A DNA stretch of 64,000 nt, taken from positions 120,443-184,442 of the forward strand of contig NZ_JBPYCR010000003.1 of NCBI RefSeq assembly GCF_051846915.1. Direction: 5' to 3'. Below the pieces are notes generated by a model, which ran no database searches, was not told the DNA's origin, and saw only the letters and a list, made by a program, of their open reading frames with translations. The position numbers and the translations under genes were made by a program. Positions 51,869-62,874 of the stretch are shown here, one piece after another. Source of the DNA: JBPYCR01 sp051846915 (GTDB lineage: Bacteria > Bacillota > Bacilli > Bacillales > Amphibacillaceae). How positions within the stretch are numbered: position 1 is the first letter of the stretch; the number at the start of each line of letters is the position of its first letter.

Positions 51869-51881
51869 TAACAATAGTTAA

Positions 51882-53408
51882 TTACTCAATGTCTGATTGT
51901 TTGGTACTTGTTTCATCAATTGTATTATCAAATTTTTGCAAGTATTTACGTGCAAAATCTTTTCCACCAAAACCAAATGCTAGCCCGAACGCTAATGCTA
52001 AACCACCTAGTATTAAGATAAAGGCGGAGCTAACAATCGTTGTTGCAATACCCAATTGTGTTAATGCCATAAATACAGCGAGTACAATAATCGCATACTT
52101 AGCAAACCCGGCTAAAATAGAAGTAGCTGGACCTGATAATAGATTCAGTAAAACCTTTTGTACCATATTTGCCAAAATAAAGGCTATACCAAGGATTAGT
52201 ACGGCTGATAGAACAAGTGGTAAATATGCCGTAATCGCTTTTGCAATATTAACTAGAAAGTCAAGCTTAATCACGTGAAGAGCTTGAGCCGCTAGGAAGA
52301 AAACAATTAGTACTTGTACAACATAACCAACAATAGTAGACGGAGTCATTTTTCGTTCGCTGTCTAATTTAGAACCTATGTTCATTTGAAGTGCTAAACG
52401 ATTAAAGCCCATCCGAGCAAGGAATTGACCAACGTATTCGCCTATTAATTTTCCTAACCAGATACCTACAATAATTAATGCTGCTGCTATTAAAATATTT
52501 GGAATCATATTCATGATTTGATTCAACATTGCAATTGCAGGATCTGTAATGCCGGTTAAATTAAGTTTTTCAAGTGCAGCTATTGTAATTGGTATCATGA
52601 TGAAAACAAATACCAGATTACCAATAAATGACGCAAAACTACTTCCTTCAAAAACCTTATTCAGTTTCAAGCGTGCTATTAACTTTTCCGAACCTGCAGC
52701 ATCCAGTAAATTAACAACAATACTTTTGACAATTTTCGCTACAAACCAGCCAATTACAAATATTAAACCAGCTGTTATAAGTACAGGAATAAACGCCAAA
52801 AATGATGAAACTAAATTACTGAATGGCTCTGAAACCCCTGAGATACTGAGGGCATCTAATACACCAGGGATAAACAATAACAAAATTAGATAAAATGCTA
52901 CTTTCCCTAATGTTTCCATAAAGTTACTGACTTCTTCTTGTGTTTTTGCAAGTTTAATTTTATATAAAAACTGGTGTAAATTTAATTTTTTTGTGCCCGT
53001 TACAATCAACCATTGAACAGCAGCTGCAATTATCCAAGCTAAAGCTAATATTAGCGCTGCTTTTAACACGGCAGGTATAAAGTTAAAGAATGTTGAAATT
53101 AAATCTGATAAAGGATTAGCAATCATATCTAGATTTAACAAATTGAAGAATAAAATGAATACTACTAATAATAGTATATAATAAACCGTTTTACCAATAA
53201 CCTTGTCTGCATTGATCGGCTTATCACTTGTTCGAAACTTATTAAGCAATTTATCATCTAAATCAACTTTTTTTAATGCTTTTTCAACCATACTACCTAT
53301 AAGTTTCGCAATCAACCAACCAATTAGCAAAACAATAATTGCAATTACGAAGTTTTGTACGCCTTCCATAAAATTTTCCGAAAGGTATTGATCCATAAAG
53401 TTTTCCAA
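51882..53408 (-). CDS. Membrane protein with conserved TM-helix repeats (mechanosensitive-channel-like)
   Basis: 508 residues, about twelve hydrophobic segments. Five repeats of a helix with a Pro/Leu start and Gly-rich end: FVIAIIVLLIGWLIAKLIG (near 17), FIPAVLKAALILALAWII (near 112), FIPVLITAGLIFVIGWFVA, MIPNILIAAALIIVGIWLG, YLPLVLSAVLILGIAFIL. These are the 'conserved TM helix' repeats of CmpX-type proteins related to MscS. The C-terminal ALAFGLAFGFGGKDFARKYL is MscS-like. Likely a stress-related small-conductance channel; function not established. Confidence 0.85.
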   Translation of the reverse strand: MENFMDQYLSENFMEGVQNFVIAIIVLLIGWLIAKLIGSMVEKALKKVDLDDKLLNKFRTSDKPINADKVIGKTVYYILLLVVFILFFNLLNLDMIANPLSDLISTFFNFIPAVLKAALILALAWIIAAAVQWLIVTGTKKLNLHQFLYKIKLAKTQEEVSNFMETLGKVAFYLILLLFIPGVLDALSISGVSEPFSNLVSSFLAFIPVLITAGLIFVIGWFVAKIVKSIVVNLLDAAGSEKLIARLKLNKVFEGSSFASFIGNLVFVFIMIPITIAALEKLNLTGITDPAIAMLNQIMNMIPNILIAAALIIVGIWLGKLIGEYVGQFLARMGFNRLALQMNIGSKLDSERKMTPSTIVGYVVQVLIVFFLAAQALHVIKLDFLVNIAKAITAYLPLVLSAVLILGIAFILANMVQKVLLNLLSGPATSILAGFAKYAIIVLAVFMALTQLGIATTIVSSAFILILGGLALAFGLAFGFGGKDFARKYLQKFDNTIDETSTKQSDIE

Positions 53409-53636
53409 ACGAATGCACTCCTTTTTTGTTTATACTTTACATTACCCACCTCGGAAATCTTCTAAACTATAAAGACATTACTTTAATCTCCTTCTGAATG
53501 CAGAAGAAATTTCTTTCTTTAAATTTTAGAACATTATTCTTGTAAATTGCATTCCAACGAACCGCTATTCGTTAGCTTCTTAAGAGCTGTACGGTAGATG
53601 CTGTTGAGGATTACTGGCAGTTAACCGTTGAAACAC

Positions 53637-53672
53637 AAAATCACTCCCATTAAAATGAGAGTGATTTTATAC
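53637..53672 (-). terminator. Terminator after essA
   Basis: AAAATCACTC and GAGTGATTTT stem just past the essA stop on the leftward strand, with A and T runs. Confidence 0.8.
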
Positions 53673-53692
53673 TTAGTAAATGCACCCTAGCC

Positions 53693-54172
53693 TTATCTCT
53701 TCGCAACACTTTCCTGTTTCAATTTCGGAATAATCATGAAGAAAAGCACCACAACAAGAAACCCGATAATTGATAAAAGTAAAACTTTTAATTTATTGGC
53801 GCCCGGGTTTTGCTCGTCAATTTCATCATTAACAGCCAACTGCTCATTCGTACGTTCAAATAAATGAAACTGTTTTGCTTTGGCTGTAATATTATTTTCT
53901 TTCACAGAATTTGTCTGAAATAATTGGTTGGTCAGAAAATCCGTATCTTTTTTTGCGGGTAATTCAAAAGTAAGCCCCTTTTGCTCTTCAGGTAATTCTT
54001 GCTTTTTGATCAAGTTATCACGCATTTGATTGGATTGAATGTTTATTTTTTTCTCTTCATAAACATTCGGCTCAACAGGATTAGGTTCCTCCGCAGACAA
54101 AATACCAACATTAAATTCGAGCATACCCAACAACATGAGTAGCAAAATTGTCCTACGTAACACTTTCTTCAT
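53693..54172 (-). CDS. essA: Type VII secretion protein EssA (YueC-like)
   Basis: 159 residues. N-terminal signal/anchor (MKKVLRRTILLLMLLGMLEF), extracellular-facing polar middle, and one C-terminal membrane helix (LKVLLLSIIGFLVVVLFFMI) ending in a basic tail, as in EssA/YueC. It overlaps the end of the esaA region, as expected for the yueB-yueC pair. The ATG at 54172 is favoured by AAGGTG; an ATG two codons earlier is close to the SD. EssA is a small integral component of the Ess secretion complex. Confidence 0.85.
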   Translation of the reverse strand: MKKVLRRTILLLMLLGMLEFNVGILSAEEPNPVEPNVYEEKKINIQSNQMRDNLIKKQELPEEQKGLTFELPAKKDTDFLTNQLFQTNSVKENNITAKAKQFHLFERTNEQLAVNDEIDEQNPGANKLKVLLLSIIGFLVVVLFFMIIPKLKQESVAKR

Positions 54173-57057
54173 TGGCATTCACCTTTTGCTTATTCCGCAT
54201 TAATTGCCAACCGTAGATCATGGCAGAAATAATTACAGATAAAATTAACAAGATAGCCATTGTCAAGTACAGCCCAGATTCATTTCCGTACTGCAAACTC
54301 ATATAAACATTTGCAATTGGATTGCTGAAAGAAAAATCCGGTACGACAATATCGATTAACGGTGTTACGAAAAATACGATCATTACTATACTTGCGATCC
54401 AACCAATGAAAGGTCCTATAAATAAAGAACCTCTAATGATGTTGGCGCAAGCCAGCAATAAAACAATAGTAATGAAAGACCATTTAATCGATTGTGCTTC
54501 GTCAAGTGCGTATATATTAAGGCCATACACACTAATAATAAGACCTACCGAAACAGTTAATATTAGGAACAATCCACTTTGAACGAGTAAGGAACTCCCG
54601 GCATAATAGTGACTTAAAAACCCGATTAACAATCCACTAATCAGAATGATGATAAACAAAATTACCGGTGGAATACGATCTTCTTCCTGCGTAAGTACTT
54701 TACCCTTTGTTTGTCCTTGTACTTGTACTTGAACCGGATCGGATAAATAATCATATACAATTGGATTGGACTGACCGTCTACTACAGTATTACCAAGAAC
54801 GTCATATACGTCGTCTTTAACCTTTTCCGTCGATGCTACATTAACTGACCAGCGATTATTTAACTCATCTGACTGGCTTTGTACATTTCCAACATTTTGT
54901 TGCAGTTTTTCCGTTGACTCCGTTATATTGCTTTGACTTTCACCAAGAGATGCAACCGAGTCGGATAATTGTTCCATATCGTCCAATGTTCCTTGCTGAG
55001 TCTGGAATATCATTTTTCCGTCCAAGTATTGAATCGACGGTGATTCTTCCCATTCGAACGGATTCGTGACAATATCATCAATTTCCCCGGAAATTGCTGC
55101 AACGTTAGTTTGCATGCTTTCCAGTAATTTTTCTGTGTGTTGCTGTTCCTGTTCAATTACTTTCTTATATTCTTCAATCATTGAACTTACCGCACTTATT
55201 TGCTCCGTAAAACTTTCCTTTTGCTCCTGCAACGTCATCACTTCTTCATCGCTTACACCGAATATCGGCTGTAATTTTGACGTGTACGTTGTTTTCACTT
55301 GTGAAAACAGCTGGTTGATCTTGTCATCAATGTTTAGTTCTTCTATTTTTTCCGCAACAACACTGGAAGGTCCTTGTTGAACTAGCATAGTTTCATATCT
55401 ATTTAATGCATCGTTGTAATTCATTAAAGCGGTAAATGTTTTTCGGTCTTTTTTCTTTAATTGATTGAAACGTTCCTGCAAATCCAACTTTTTATCTTCA
55501 TCTTTTATTAATTCAATAATTTTTGCTTGTTTATTTTCAGTTCTATTAACTAAATTGCTTTTTATATCATCAAAGTTATTGAGCAGCTTATCATTTAAAT
55601 TCTCGATAACTTCAATGTAATTATTCAAGTCTTCTTGTCCTGTCTTAGCCTCCAGAGTGGTAATCTCATTCTTTACGCTTTCTAGGCTATTTTCAACACT
55701 TGTCCAGTCCATACCATTTTGTTGATCGTTTGTATTCTCGCCACCTTCGTTATTAGCATCTCCTTCAGGTGGATCTTCGGCATTGTTTTCTGCATTTGTG
55801 TTTTCTTCTGAGTTCTTTAGATTCATGATTTCCGTTTCTAGATCAGCTACAAATGCTTTCAATTGATCAACAGATAGGCTTTCTTCATCTTCCGGTTTTA
55901 TTGGCACAATCCATTCACCCTGCAAATCGGATTCAGCAAGCTTTTGGATTTCGTTATTCATATTTTCATAAGCTGTTTGCAGAGATTCCAGATGATAGCT
56001 CGTAACAATTTTCATAATTTCATCATTTAATTGTGTATAGGTTGATTTATTTTGCTCTTTCCAGTCGACCCAGTTTTGAATCGTTTCTTTCCCTTGGTTA
56101 ATGTTACCGGTAATTCTCCCTAGAAGATTTGTATTTTGTTCTTCAAGTTTAAGAACTGTTTTCGAAATAGTCTTCAGTTGATCCTCTTTTAATTGCGCCT
56201 GTTCTTCTATTGTTTGGTTAAATTGATTAAGTGATTTAGATATTTCCTGTTCGCTTTTCTTTTGTGCATCAGTCAACAGCTTTTGCTGTTCCTGTTGCGT
56301 TTCTTTGTATAATTCAAGTGCTTCCACAAATGTTTTCATTTTATTCTCGGCTTCATTAGCAAGTTGAACACTTGAGGATGACTGCTCATCAATTTGATTT
56401 GTCTGGTTCGCAATTGTTTCAAACCGATCCCGAAGAGATTCAATTTCACCGACTAGCTTTTTGGATGAAGGCGTATAGAAAGAATGCATTGCTTCTTGAA
56501 ATGCAATTTCTTTTTCCAAAATAGCATCAAATTGTTCACGAATATGATCGATTTCTTGTGATACATAGCTCCAATATGTAACTGCCATTTCTTTACTTAT
56601 TTTATTTTTTTGCTAATGCCATTTCCTTATGAACCCGTTGCCTATTTTTCGCTTCCAAATTCGGTTGTATGACGTAATCAATGGAAGCTTTATTTGGTGA
56701 GTCTTCTTTAAACGACATGACGTCTTTTGAAAAATCAGAAGGAACATAAAGTATTGCATCATATTTTTCATCGGCAAATCCATGCTCTGCCGCACTTCGA
56801 CTTATGACGGTCCATTTGTAATCGGCCTGATCATTTAATAAACTGGCCACCTCTTTACCAATTATAACAGGCTCGTCGTCCTCCTCAACTCCAACATCTT
56901 CATTTACTATAGCAATGCTTCTTGTAGCTGTTTCTTCAGGTTCGGATGTTTTCACAACCGGCTGACTGTCTACATACCGAAACATCAACAATGGAATAGA
57001 TAAAATAACTAGTACTTTTACTATTAACGCTAAAGAAGATGGTAATCCTTGATTCAA
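54153..57057 (-). pseudogene. esaA: esaA (yueB-like) split by a one-base frameshift
   Basis: EsaA/YueB is a large membrane component of the Firmicute type VII machine (the phage SPP1 receptor in B. subtilis). Here it is in two frames. The 5' part (57057-56602) gives 151 residues with an N-terminal membrane helix and RSIAIVNEDVG...YDAILYVPSDFSKDV, ending KEMALAKK-stop. The 3' part (from about 56611 to 54153, up to 811 codons from its first ATG) continues with NKISKEMAVTYWSYVSQEID, a long coiled-coil ectodomain and six C-terminal membrane segments. The two join if one A is removed from the A7 tract (T7 at 56605-56611 on the + strand); the restored product would be about 967 residues, near the family length. 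The second part has no good SD. It starts with a 4-base overlap with essC and ends overlapping essA. Confidence 0.85.
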
Positions 57058-60000
57058 CTGCTCATCACCCTTTCCAACTCACAATGAGGGATCTGTATTT
57101 TTGTTGCATCACCGTTCTCAATATAATACCCGTAGCCTGCCTGAATTTCCTGTTCATTTCTTGTAAAAGGCAAATTAAATAAACTTTGTTCCATCTTTTT
57201 CATTAACAGCACAGCTTGTTTAACTTGTTTTAACTCATTGGTCAATGGATCAAATCCTTTAGTAAATTCTGATGAAGTTCCGGTGACAATCATATGGAAG
57301 CCAAGGTGGCTATAATTTTTCATCAACTGGGTTAATTTCGTTTGTATCGTTGTATCTATCTGTTGCTGAAAATGTCCGACTCCATCAATCATAAGAACAA
57401 TTGGATGGAAGTCTAAATGATTTGCTGTGCGTTTAGCTACAGCTTCTAAATAGGACGCTTCTCTTTCGGAAAGTTCCTTCTCTACGCTTTCAAGCCATGT
57501 TACAATCGTTTCTTTTGTTTCAAGATAATCAATTTTTTCTTCTTCGGCATAAGTGTTTAAGTGATGGCTGATGGAATCAAATAAACCTATGTTCACCTCA
57601 GAAATTTCAAGCATAATTTCCATCATCAATTTAAGAACATTTGTTTTTCCCTTTTGCGCATCTCCGATAACAAGAGTATGCTTATTTTTATTTATGTTCA
57701 TATAGACTGGTCTGACACTGTCTTCGTCAAGACCTATTGGCAAGAGACCTTTTTGCTTCCGGATGCCATAATTGTCATGGAAGCTAACGAAGTCCAATGT
57801 GCTTGGAAGCATTGGAATTGGTTCTGGCTTTTCATCTTGTGCATAGCTTTCTGCTATTAATGTTACTTTATCTTTTATTTGTTCTAGTACTTCTATATCG
57901 GTTTGACCATCTGTCGGCATATAAATTTGAGCTAAAAACGCTTCCTCTTTTTTTACATAAGCTCTACCGGGGGTGGCTTCCGTTTCATACGGTGTTCTTC
58001 CCAGTATGTTCAACTTTTCGGATGTATCCATTAAGTAATGGACAATTTTCGTTTTTAAATTACTCATTAATGCTTGTCTGACAGCATTTGCTCTCGTAGC
58101 AGTCAATACTGTGTAAATACCGAGCGATTGACCGTCTCTAGCAATTTGCACAAACCTGCTTTCCATCTCCTGCAGTTCTTCTTTAACTAAATCAAAATTA
58201 TCGAGCGTAATATATATTAGCGGTAGCTTATGTTCACTAATCGTGTTATAAAGTTGAATATTACTAACCTGCTGATTACGAAATAACTGTTTTCTCGATT
58301 CCATTTCCTCGGTAATATAGTTCATGAATTTCTCAATTTTCCTCTGATCATCGGATCGGAAATAGTCTCCCGTATGTGGTAATTGCTGTAAGGGAAGTAA
58401 TGTACCGTTTCCGAAATCGAAAATGTAGAATTGAAATACTTCCGGGCTATTCATCTCCGAAAATTGCAGTAGTAAAGTTAATAGAGTAGTAGATTTTCCA
58501 TAGCCGGAGGAACCGAATATGCCAATATTGCCGTCTTCCATCGCCTTATAGTAGTAAACGGACTGTCTTTGTTGTTCCGGTTCATCAATCATTGCAATAC
58601 TAAACTGTTTTTCATTGCGATTTGCGTCTTGTGGAAATATTAGTCTATTCGGCAAAGGTGGAAGCCATGGGCTGGATAATTTTTTAATCATAAGAGCTTC
58701 CTGCTGCTGGACAATTTCATCAACAACTGCTTCTATCTCTGTTTTCTTTTCATAGATGGTGCTTTCCTTTGTTGCCACATCGGACAATGGCTGTAAACCG
58801 AGATCCGTTACTAATGCGATTGCATCTTCCGTACCAAATGCTTCTTTCATATATGGGGCTCCACTCCAGGCTGATTGAAATAATTCATATACTTCATTGT
58901 TGCCAACTTGTAAGTATCCCCGACCAGTTACGGTTAACTTGGAAGCGTCCGAATTCTTTAAAATTTCTTTGCTGTCACTATCATCCTGTACTTTCAAAGC
59001 AACTTTAAACCTGGCATTACTCCAAATTTGATCATCTATAATGCCGCCAGGCTTCTGAGTAGCCAAAATCAAATGAACTCCTAGACTACGACCAATTCTC
59101 GCTGCACTTACAAGCTCTCGAATAAAATCAGGTTCTTCATTTTTAAGTTCAGCAAACTCATCTGAAATTAAAAACAAATGTGGAAGTGGTTCTTGAGCTA
59201 CTTTTGTTTTATACATTTCTGTGTAGTCATTTATATGGTTTACTCCATATTCATCAAATAACAGTTGTCTTCGACGTAATTCACTTTTTATTGATTCTAG
59301 AGCTCGTTTACTGAAATTTTTACTGCCCTCAATATTTGTTATCGTTCCTAACAAGTGCGGCATATTTTTAAAAGGTTGTGCCATCCCGCCTCCTTTATAG
59401 TCAATTAATAAAAAGGCTACTTCGTGCGGATGAAAATTTACTGCCATTGACAGTATGTATGTTTGCAGGAATTCACTTTTACCTGAACCTGTTGTACCGG
59501 CCAACAATCCATGAGGACCATGTGCTTTTTCATGTAAATTTAAAAATACACGGTCATCTTTGCCTTTTAGACCAATTGGAACTGCTAAAGACTTTGATGT
59601 CTCATTGGAAAACCAGCGTTCTCTTATCCTTAGCGCAGCCGCTTTATTCGCTTTAAACAGCTCCATAAAAGACACCGTATCCGGAATTGAATTACTCATG
59701 CCTAACTGGTGGTCTAGCGAGCGGAGCATGCGTGAAAACCGTTCCTTTCCAACTTGAGAATAGACATCAAGTTCAAAAGGAATGTGAACAGCCTTTTGCT
59801 CTTGTATTAAAATATCTCCATGCTGTTCATCAATATAACGAACGAGTGTATGAATGTTTTCGGTTAAACTTTCTTTCGTATCTGCGGCAAAAATGGTCGA
59901 AATACCAATATCTGTATGCTCACCTTCCAAATACTCCAATATGATATGTTCCGAAATCAATTGCCGATTCGTTACGATAAACACTAAATGCGGAGAAAAA

Positions 60001-61505
60001 AGTTTTTTCTCTTTCTCTTCATCTAGCTCCCTCTCCTTCAGCATTTCATGAATGGATGACAGTAATTGATCTCTCGTTTGTTCATTGTATATAAATCCTT
60101 TCGCAAACGATTGCGGCATTTGAAAATGTGGTAAATATTTCATCCACTCCCAATCTTGATAATCATCCTCATGGAATATCGCAACAAATCTGACGTCGTG
60201 ATAACTTTGTGAAAAACTCAACTGACCAATAATTTGCTGTATCTCGTTTTTAACAATGGATTCTTTACCAATTAACCCCATCGAACCCTGGGATAAATTA
60301 ATGGTTAATGGAACATTTTTCACTTGCTTATAATGAGAAACCAATTCTTGAGACTTTTCAAGTAAGTCATCTATTTCCTGATTAGACATATCACTTCTTT
60401 GTATGGACACTTCATAGCTTGAAGGAACGGAAGCCCGACCGACTCGAAAATTGAGAAAGTCACTGCTCATAAGCGTTCGTTCCCAGATTCGCTCACTAAT
60501 CTCTGAAGTTAAATATTTCATACGTTCAAATGATGGATAATGGTAATATAATATCCAGCGTTGTTTGTCGGACAGGTTTTGAAGTTCAATTCGTTTATCC
60601 TCCAGGTAACGTGTGTATAACCTTTTGCGCTTCTCCCGTTTTGCTTTCAAATTCTTTTTTTCCTTGAAATATTGTACAGTGGAAGTAATTAATGTTGTCC
60701 CAAAAATTGCGATTGATATAATAATAAAAATTCCACGGGGACGTACGAGTGCAACTATTCCCATAACTACGAGCATAACAAGTGGCGGCATAATAATTAA
60801 TAATAGGCCACGCCTGTTATCCTCTGTCTCTTCCGATGGAAACGTAAAGGATACGTTATCATCCGGTAATTCATAGACCATTCTTGGTGTTCGCCTGTAA
60901 GCAGGGTATTTTTCTTTTAAAACCGTCGTCGGCAATTTCATTTTCGGTAGTGCCAGCTCCGGACTTTTTATACCGGAAACAGCTATACTATCATTCTGTA
61001 CGAGAGTTATAAACATATCTTTATAGAAAACAATATCTCCGGTACGAATACTTGTTAAATCCTGGCTTCTTTCACCATTTACATAGACGAAAGCATTTTT
61101 CGAATGAATCATCCATCCGGACTCGTCTTTCATAAGAGAACAGCTTTCATCCGTATTATATGAAAAGCTATCCGACTGTTTATGAAATGATACTTCGGAT
61201 TGATCGCCTATGTAATAAACCTTTTCCTTTGAGATTTGCGTATGATAAACAGCCTTAATAGCTGTACCGTCGATTGTAAATTTCACAGGTTTTCCATCAT
61301 TAAGGTTAGCGATCTGATCGTTTCCCTGAAAAAGAACTAGCCCACCCGATTTGTTATCTACCTGAATTTTAATTTCCGGGTCAATGGTAAAGGTCCGAAT
61401 CGTAATTGTGTGGTTTTTATTGTTTCCGATAGTTATATCGGGATTATTTATATCAAAAGTAACAGGTTGAAATCTGTTATTATAAAAAAACCATAGTTGA
61501 CTCAT
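57054..61505 (-). CDS. essC: Type VII secretion ATPase EssC (YukBA-like)
   Basis: About 1483 residues. The start MSQLWFFYNNRFQPVTFDIN matches the EssC/YukB N-terminus; two FHA-like domains follow (GNNKNHTITIR; NAFVYVNGERS), then two membrane segments near 250-290, and three FtsK/SpoIIIE-type ATPase modules with Walker A motifs LAGTTGSGKSEF (near 680), FGSSGYGKSTT (near 1010) and IGDAQKGKTNV (near 1290). The first carries LLIDYKGGGM and HLFLISDEFAEL (Walker B). It is the motor that drives WXG100 substrates across the membrane. ATG at 61505 follows GGTGTGATCGG; the 14-codon extension is not conserved. Four-base overlap with esaA. Confidence 0.95.
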   Translation of the reverse strand: MSQLWFFYNNRFQPVTFDINNPDITIGNNKNHTITIRTFTIDPEIKIQVDNKSGGLVLFQGNDQIANLNDGKPVKFTIDGTAIKAVYHTQISKEKVYYIGDQSEVSFHKQSDSFSYNTDESCSLMKDESGWMIHSKNAFVYVNGERSQDLTSIRTGDIVFYKDMFITLVQNDSIAVSGIKSPELALPKMKLPTTVLKEKYPAYRRTPRMVYELPDDNVSFTFPSEETEDNRRGLLLIIMPPLVMLVVMGIVALVRPRGIFIIISIAIFGTTLITSTVQYFKEKKNLKAKREKRKRLYTRYLEDKRIELQNLSDKQRWILYYHYPSFERMKYLTSEISERIWERTLMSSDFLNFRVGRASVPSSYEVSIQRSDMSNQEIDDLLEKSQELVSHYKQVKNVPLTINLSQGSMGLIGKESIVKNEIQQIIGQLSFSQSYHDVRFVAIFHEDDYQDWEWMKYLPHFQMPQSFAKGFIYNEQTRDQLLSSIHEMLKERELDEEKEKKLFSPHLVFIVTNRQLISEHIILEYLEGEHTDIGISTIFAADTKESLTENIHTLVRYIDEQHGDILIQEQKAVHIPFELDVYSQVGKERFSRMLRSLDHQLGMSNSIPDTVSFMELFKANKAAALRIRERWFSNETSKSLAVPIGLKGKDDRVFLNLHEKAHGPHGLLAGTTGSGKSEFLQTYILSMAVNFHPHEVAFLLIDYKGGGMAQPFKNMPHLLGTITNIEGSKNFSKRALESIKSELRRRQLLFDEYGVNHINDYTEMYKTKVAQEPLPHLFLISDEFAELKNEEPDFIRELVSAARIGRSLGVHLILATQKPGGIIDDQIWSNARFKVALKVQDDSDSKEILKNSDASKLTVTGRGYLQVGNNEVYELFQSAWSGAPYMKEAFGTEDAIALVTDLGLQPLSDVATKESTIYEKKTEIEAVVDEIVQQQEALMIKKLSSPWLPPLPNRLIFPQDANRNEKQFSIAMIDEPEQQRQSVYYYKAMEDGNIGIFGSSGYGKSTTLLTLLLQFSEMNSPEVFQFYIFDFGNGTLLPLQQLPHTGDYFRSDDQRKIEKFMNYITEEMESRKQLFRNQQVSNIQLYNTISEHKLPLIYITLDNFDLVKEELQEMESRFVQIARDGQSLGIYTVLTATRANAVRQALMSNLKTKIVHYLMDTSEKLNILGRTPYETEATPGRAYVKKEEAFLAQIYMPTDGQTDIEVLEQIKDKVTLIAESYAQDEKPEPIPMLPSTLDFVSFHDNYGIRKQKGLLPIGLDEDSVRPVYMNINKNKHTLVIGDAQKGKTNVLKLMMEIMLEISEVNIGLFDSISHHLNTYAEEEKIDYLETKETIVTWLESVEKELSEREASYLEAVAKRTANHLDFHPIVLMIDGVGHFQQQIDTTIQTKLTQLMKNYSHLGFHMIVTGTSSEFTKGFDPLTNELKQVKQAVLLMKKMEQSLFNLPFTRNEQEIQAGYGYYIENGDATKIQIPHCELERVMSS

Positions 61506-61550
61506 CCGATCACACCCTGCATTTTTATATTCGTGAATCGAAAACACTGC

Positions 61551-62804
61551 TTAATTTTCTGTTTTGGATCCATTTGATGTATTTTCCTGAACGTTTTGTT
61601 CCGGTTGTTTTTCCTCTTGTTCTTCTAATTCTTGTTTCTCTTTTTCTTCTTGTTCCATTTCTTGTTTATACTCATCTATTTCACTCTGTACTTCTTTGAT
61701 TCTTTCTTCTCTTTCTGATCCATTAAGACTTTGGTCACCTTTTATTTCTTCCCGGTATTTCAGTAAGCCATAGATAATTAAATCACGATTCTCCAAAATC
61801 CTTGCAATATCCGTTGCTTTTTCATTGACCCCTCGTCCGATTAAAATCCAATATAAAAAATAATTTCTATCCGATTGTAGAGTGACTGAATTTTCCACAT
61901 TTGCTCTCTGCTCTTCTGTCAATGCTTCATTCTTAATATACGATTTTGCGAGTTGATACTGAACCACATATGGCATTTTCTCTTCATCATAACCTTTTAA
62001 TGTGCTGAACACTGAACTATATTGATCCTGTAAGAAATAATTACTGCTTTCCACATAAGCCTCTGATTCCGGTATTTTAAAAAAGGTCGCAAAGCCGTTG
62101 TAAGCAAGAGATGGCACTAAAAGGAACGCAATGATCAACAACACAATCCGGTGCCTCTTCCATTTTTTCTTTGGTAATTTAATCGTTGTATGATTAAAAT
62201 TATCCAATTCCTTCAACTGCACTTCGATCATTTCCAACAATTCATCATAAGAAGATGCTGTCATAATTGATTTAGCTTTATCAGATAAAGTAATTGTCTC
62301 GTGATGCTGTAAATATGTATAAAAGTCATACTTATCGTCAACCACCGATGCGGTTATAGCTCTTGCCTCACGCCATAACCGTTCATGATCATCTTCATAC
62401 GGAGGAATGCTTTCACTAACCCCATAATGTAAAAAGTGCGGAGTTAAGCCTAGATCATACATGACGTTCTCCGGGCACACAATCAATTTTAAACGTTGAA
62501 ATGAATGGTTTTTAATTTTTAAAAGAAGATTATAAGCCATTAACCATTTTTCTTTTTCATTTGCACTTTTGCTATCATTAAGAGAAAAATATGTATCCGG
62601 TGGGGTTATTTTAATTGTCAACTGGTCTTCCGTTAAATCAAATTGTTTATTAAATTCAGTATTCAATCTCTGGAGCATGGAAATTTCCAGTTTATCGCGT
62701 AATTTTATTTTTGCTCGTTGAAATATAATATGAATCTGATGTTTTTCATAAGTGATTTTTGCTTCCGTTTGCTTCTCAAAATAAGTGCTTTCCTGTTGTG
62801 ACAT
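61551..62804 (-). CDS. essB: Type VII secretion protein EssB (YukC-like)
   Basis: 417 residues. Cytoplasmic pseudokinase-like domain (1-215, with LGLTPHFLHYGVSESIPPYE and WREARAITASVVDDKYDFYTYL), a single membrane helix (IVLLIIAFLLVPSLAYNGFA, near 222), an extracellular helical domain and a Glu/Gln-rich acidic tail. This is the EssB/YukC architecture that bridges EssC and EsaA. The ATG follows GTAGGAGGTAGGCC. It lies 45 bases before essC. Confidence 0.93.
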   Translation of the reverse strand: MSQQESTYFEKQTEAKITYEKHQIHIIFQRAKIKLRDKLEISMLQRLNTEFNKQFDLTEDQLTIKITPPDTYFSLNDSKSANEKEKWLMAYNLLLKIKNHSFQRLKLIVCPENVMYDLGLTPHFLHYGVSESIPPYEDDHERLWREARAITASVVDDKYDFYTYLQHHETITLSDKAKSIMTASSYDELLEMIEVQLKELDNFNHTTIKLPKKKWKRHRIVLLIIAFLLVPSLAYNGFATFFKIPESEAYVESSNYFLQDQYSSVFSTLKGYDEEKMPYVVQYQLAKSYIKNEALTEEQRANVENSVTLQSDRNYFLYWILIGRGVNEKATDIARILENRDLIIYGLLKYREEIKGDQSLNGSEREERIKEVQSEIDEYKQEMEQEEKEKQELEEQEEKQPEQNVQENTSNGSKTEN

Positions 62805-62874
62805 GGCCTACCTCCTACTTGGCAAACATCTGATTCAAAAATAACTATTAGTTTTTTGCTATGTAGTAATACTG

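Noticed and set aside
56602..56612. Programmed -1 frameshift in esaA
   Set aside because: The A7 tract resembles a slippery site, but joining the two frames needs a +1 (or -2) shift, not -1; an indel or transcriptional slippage is more likely.
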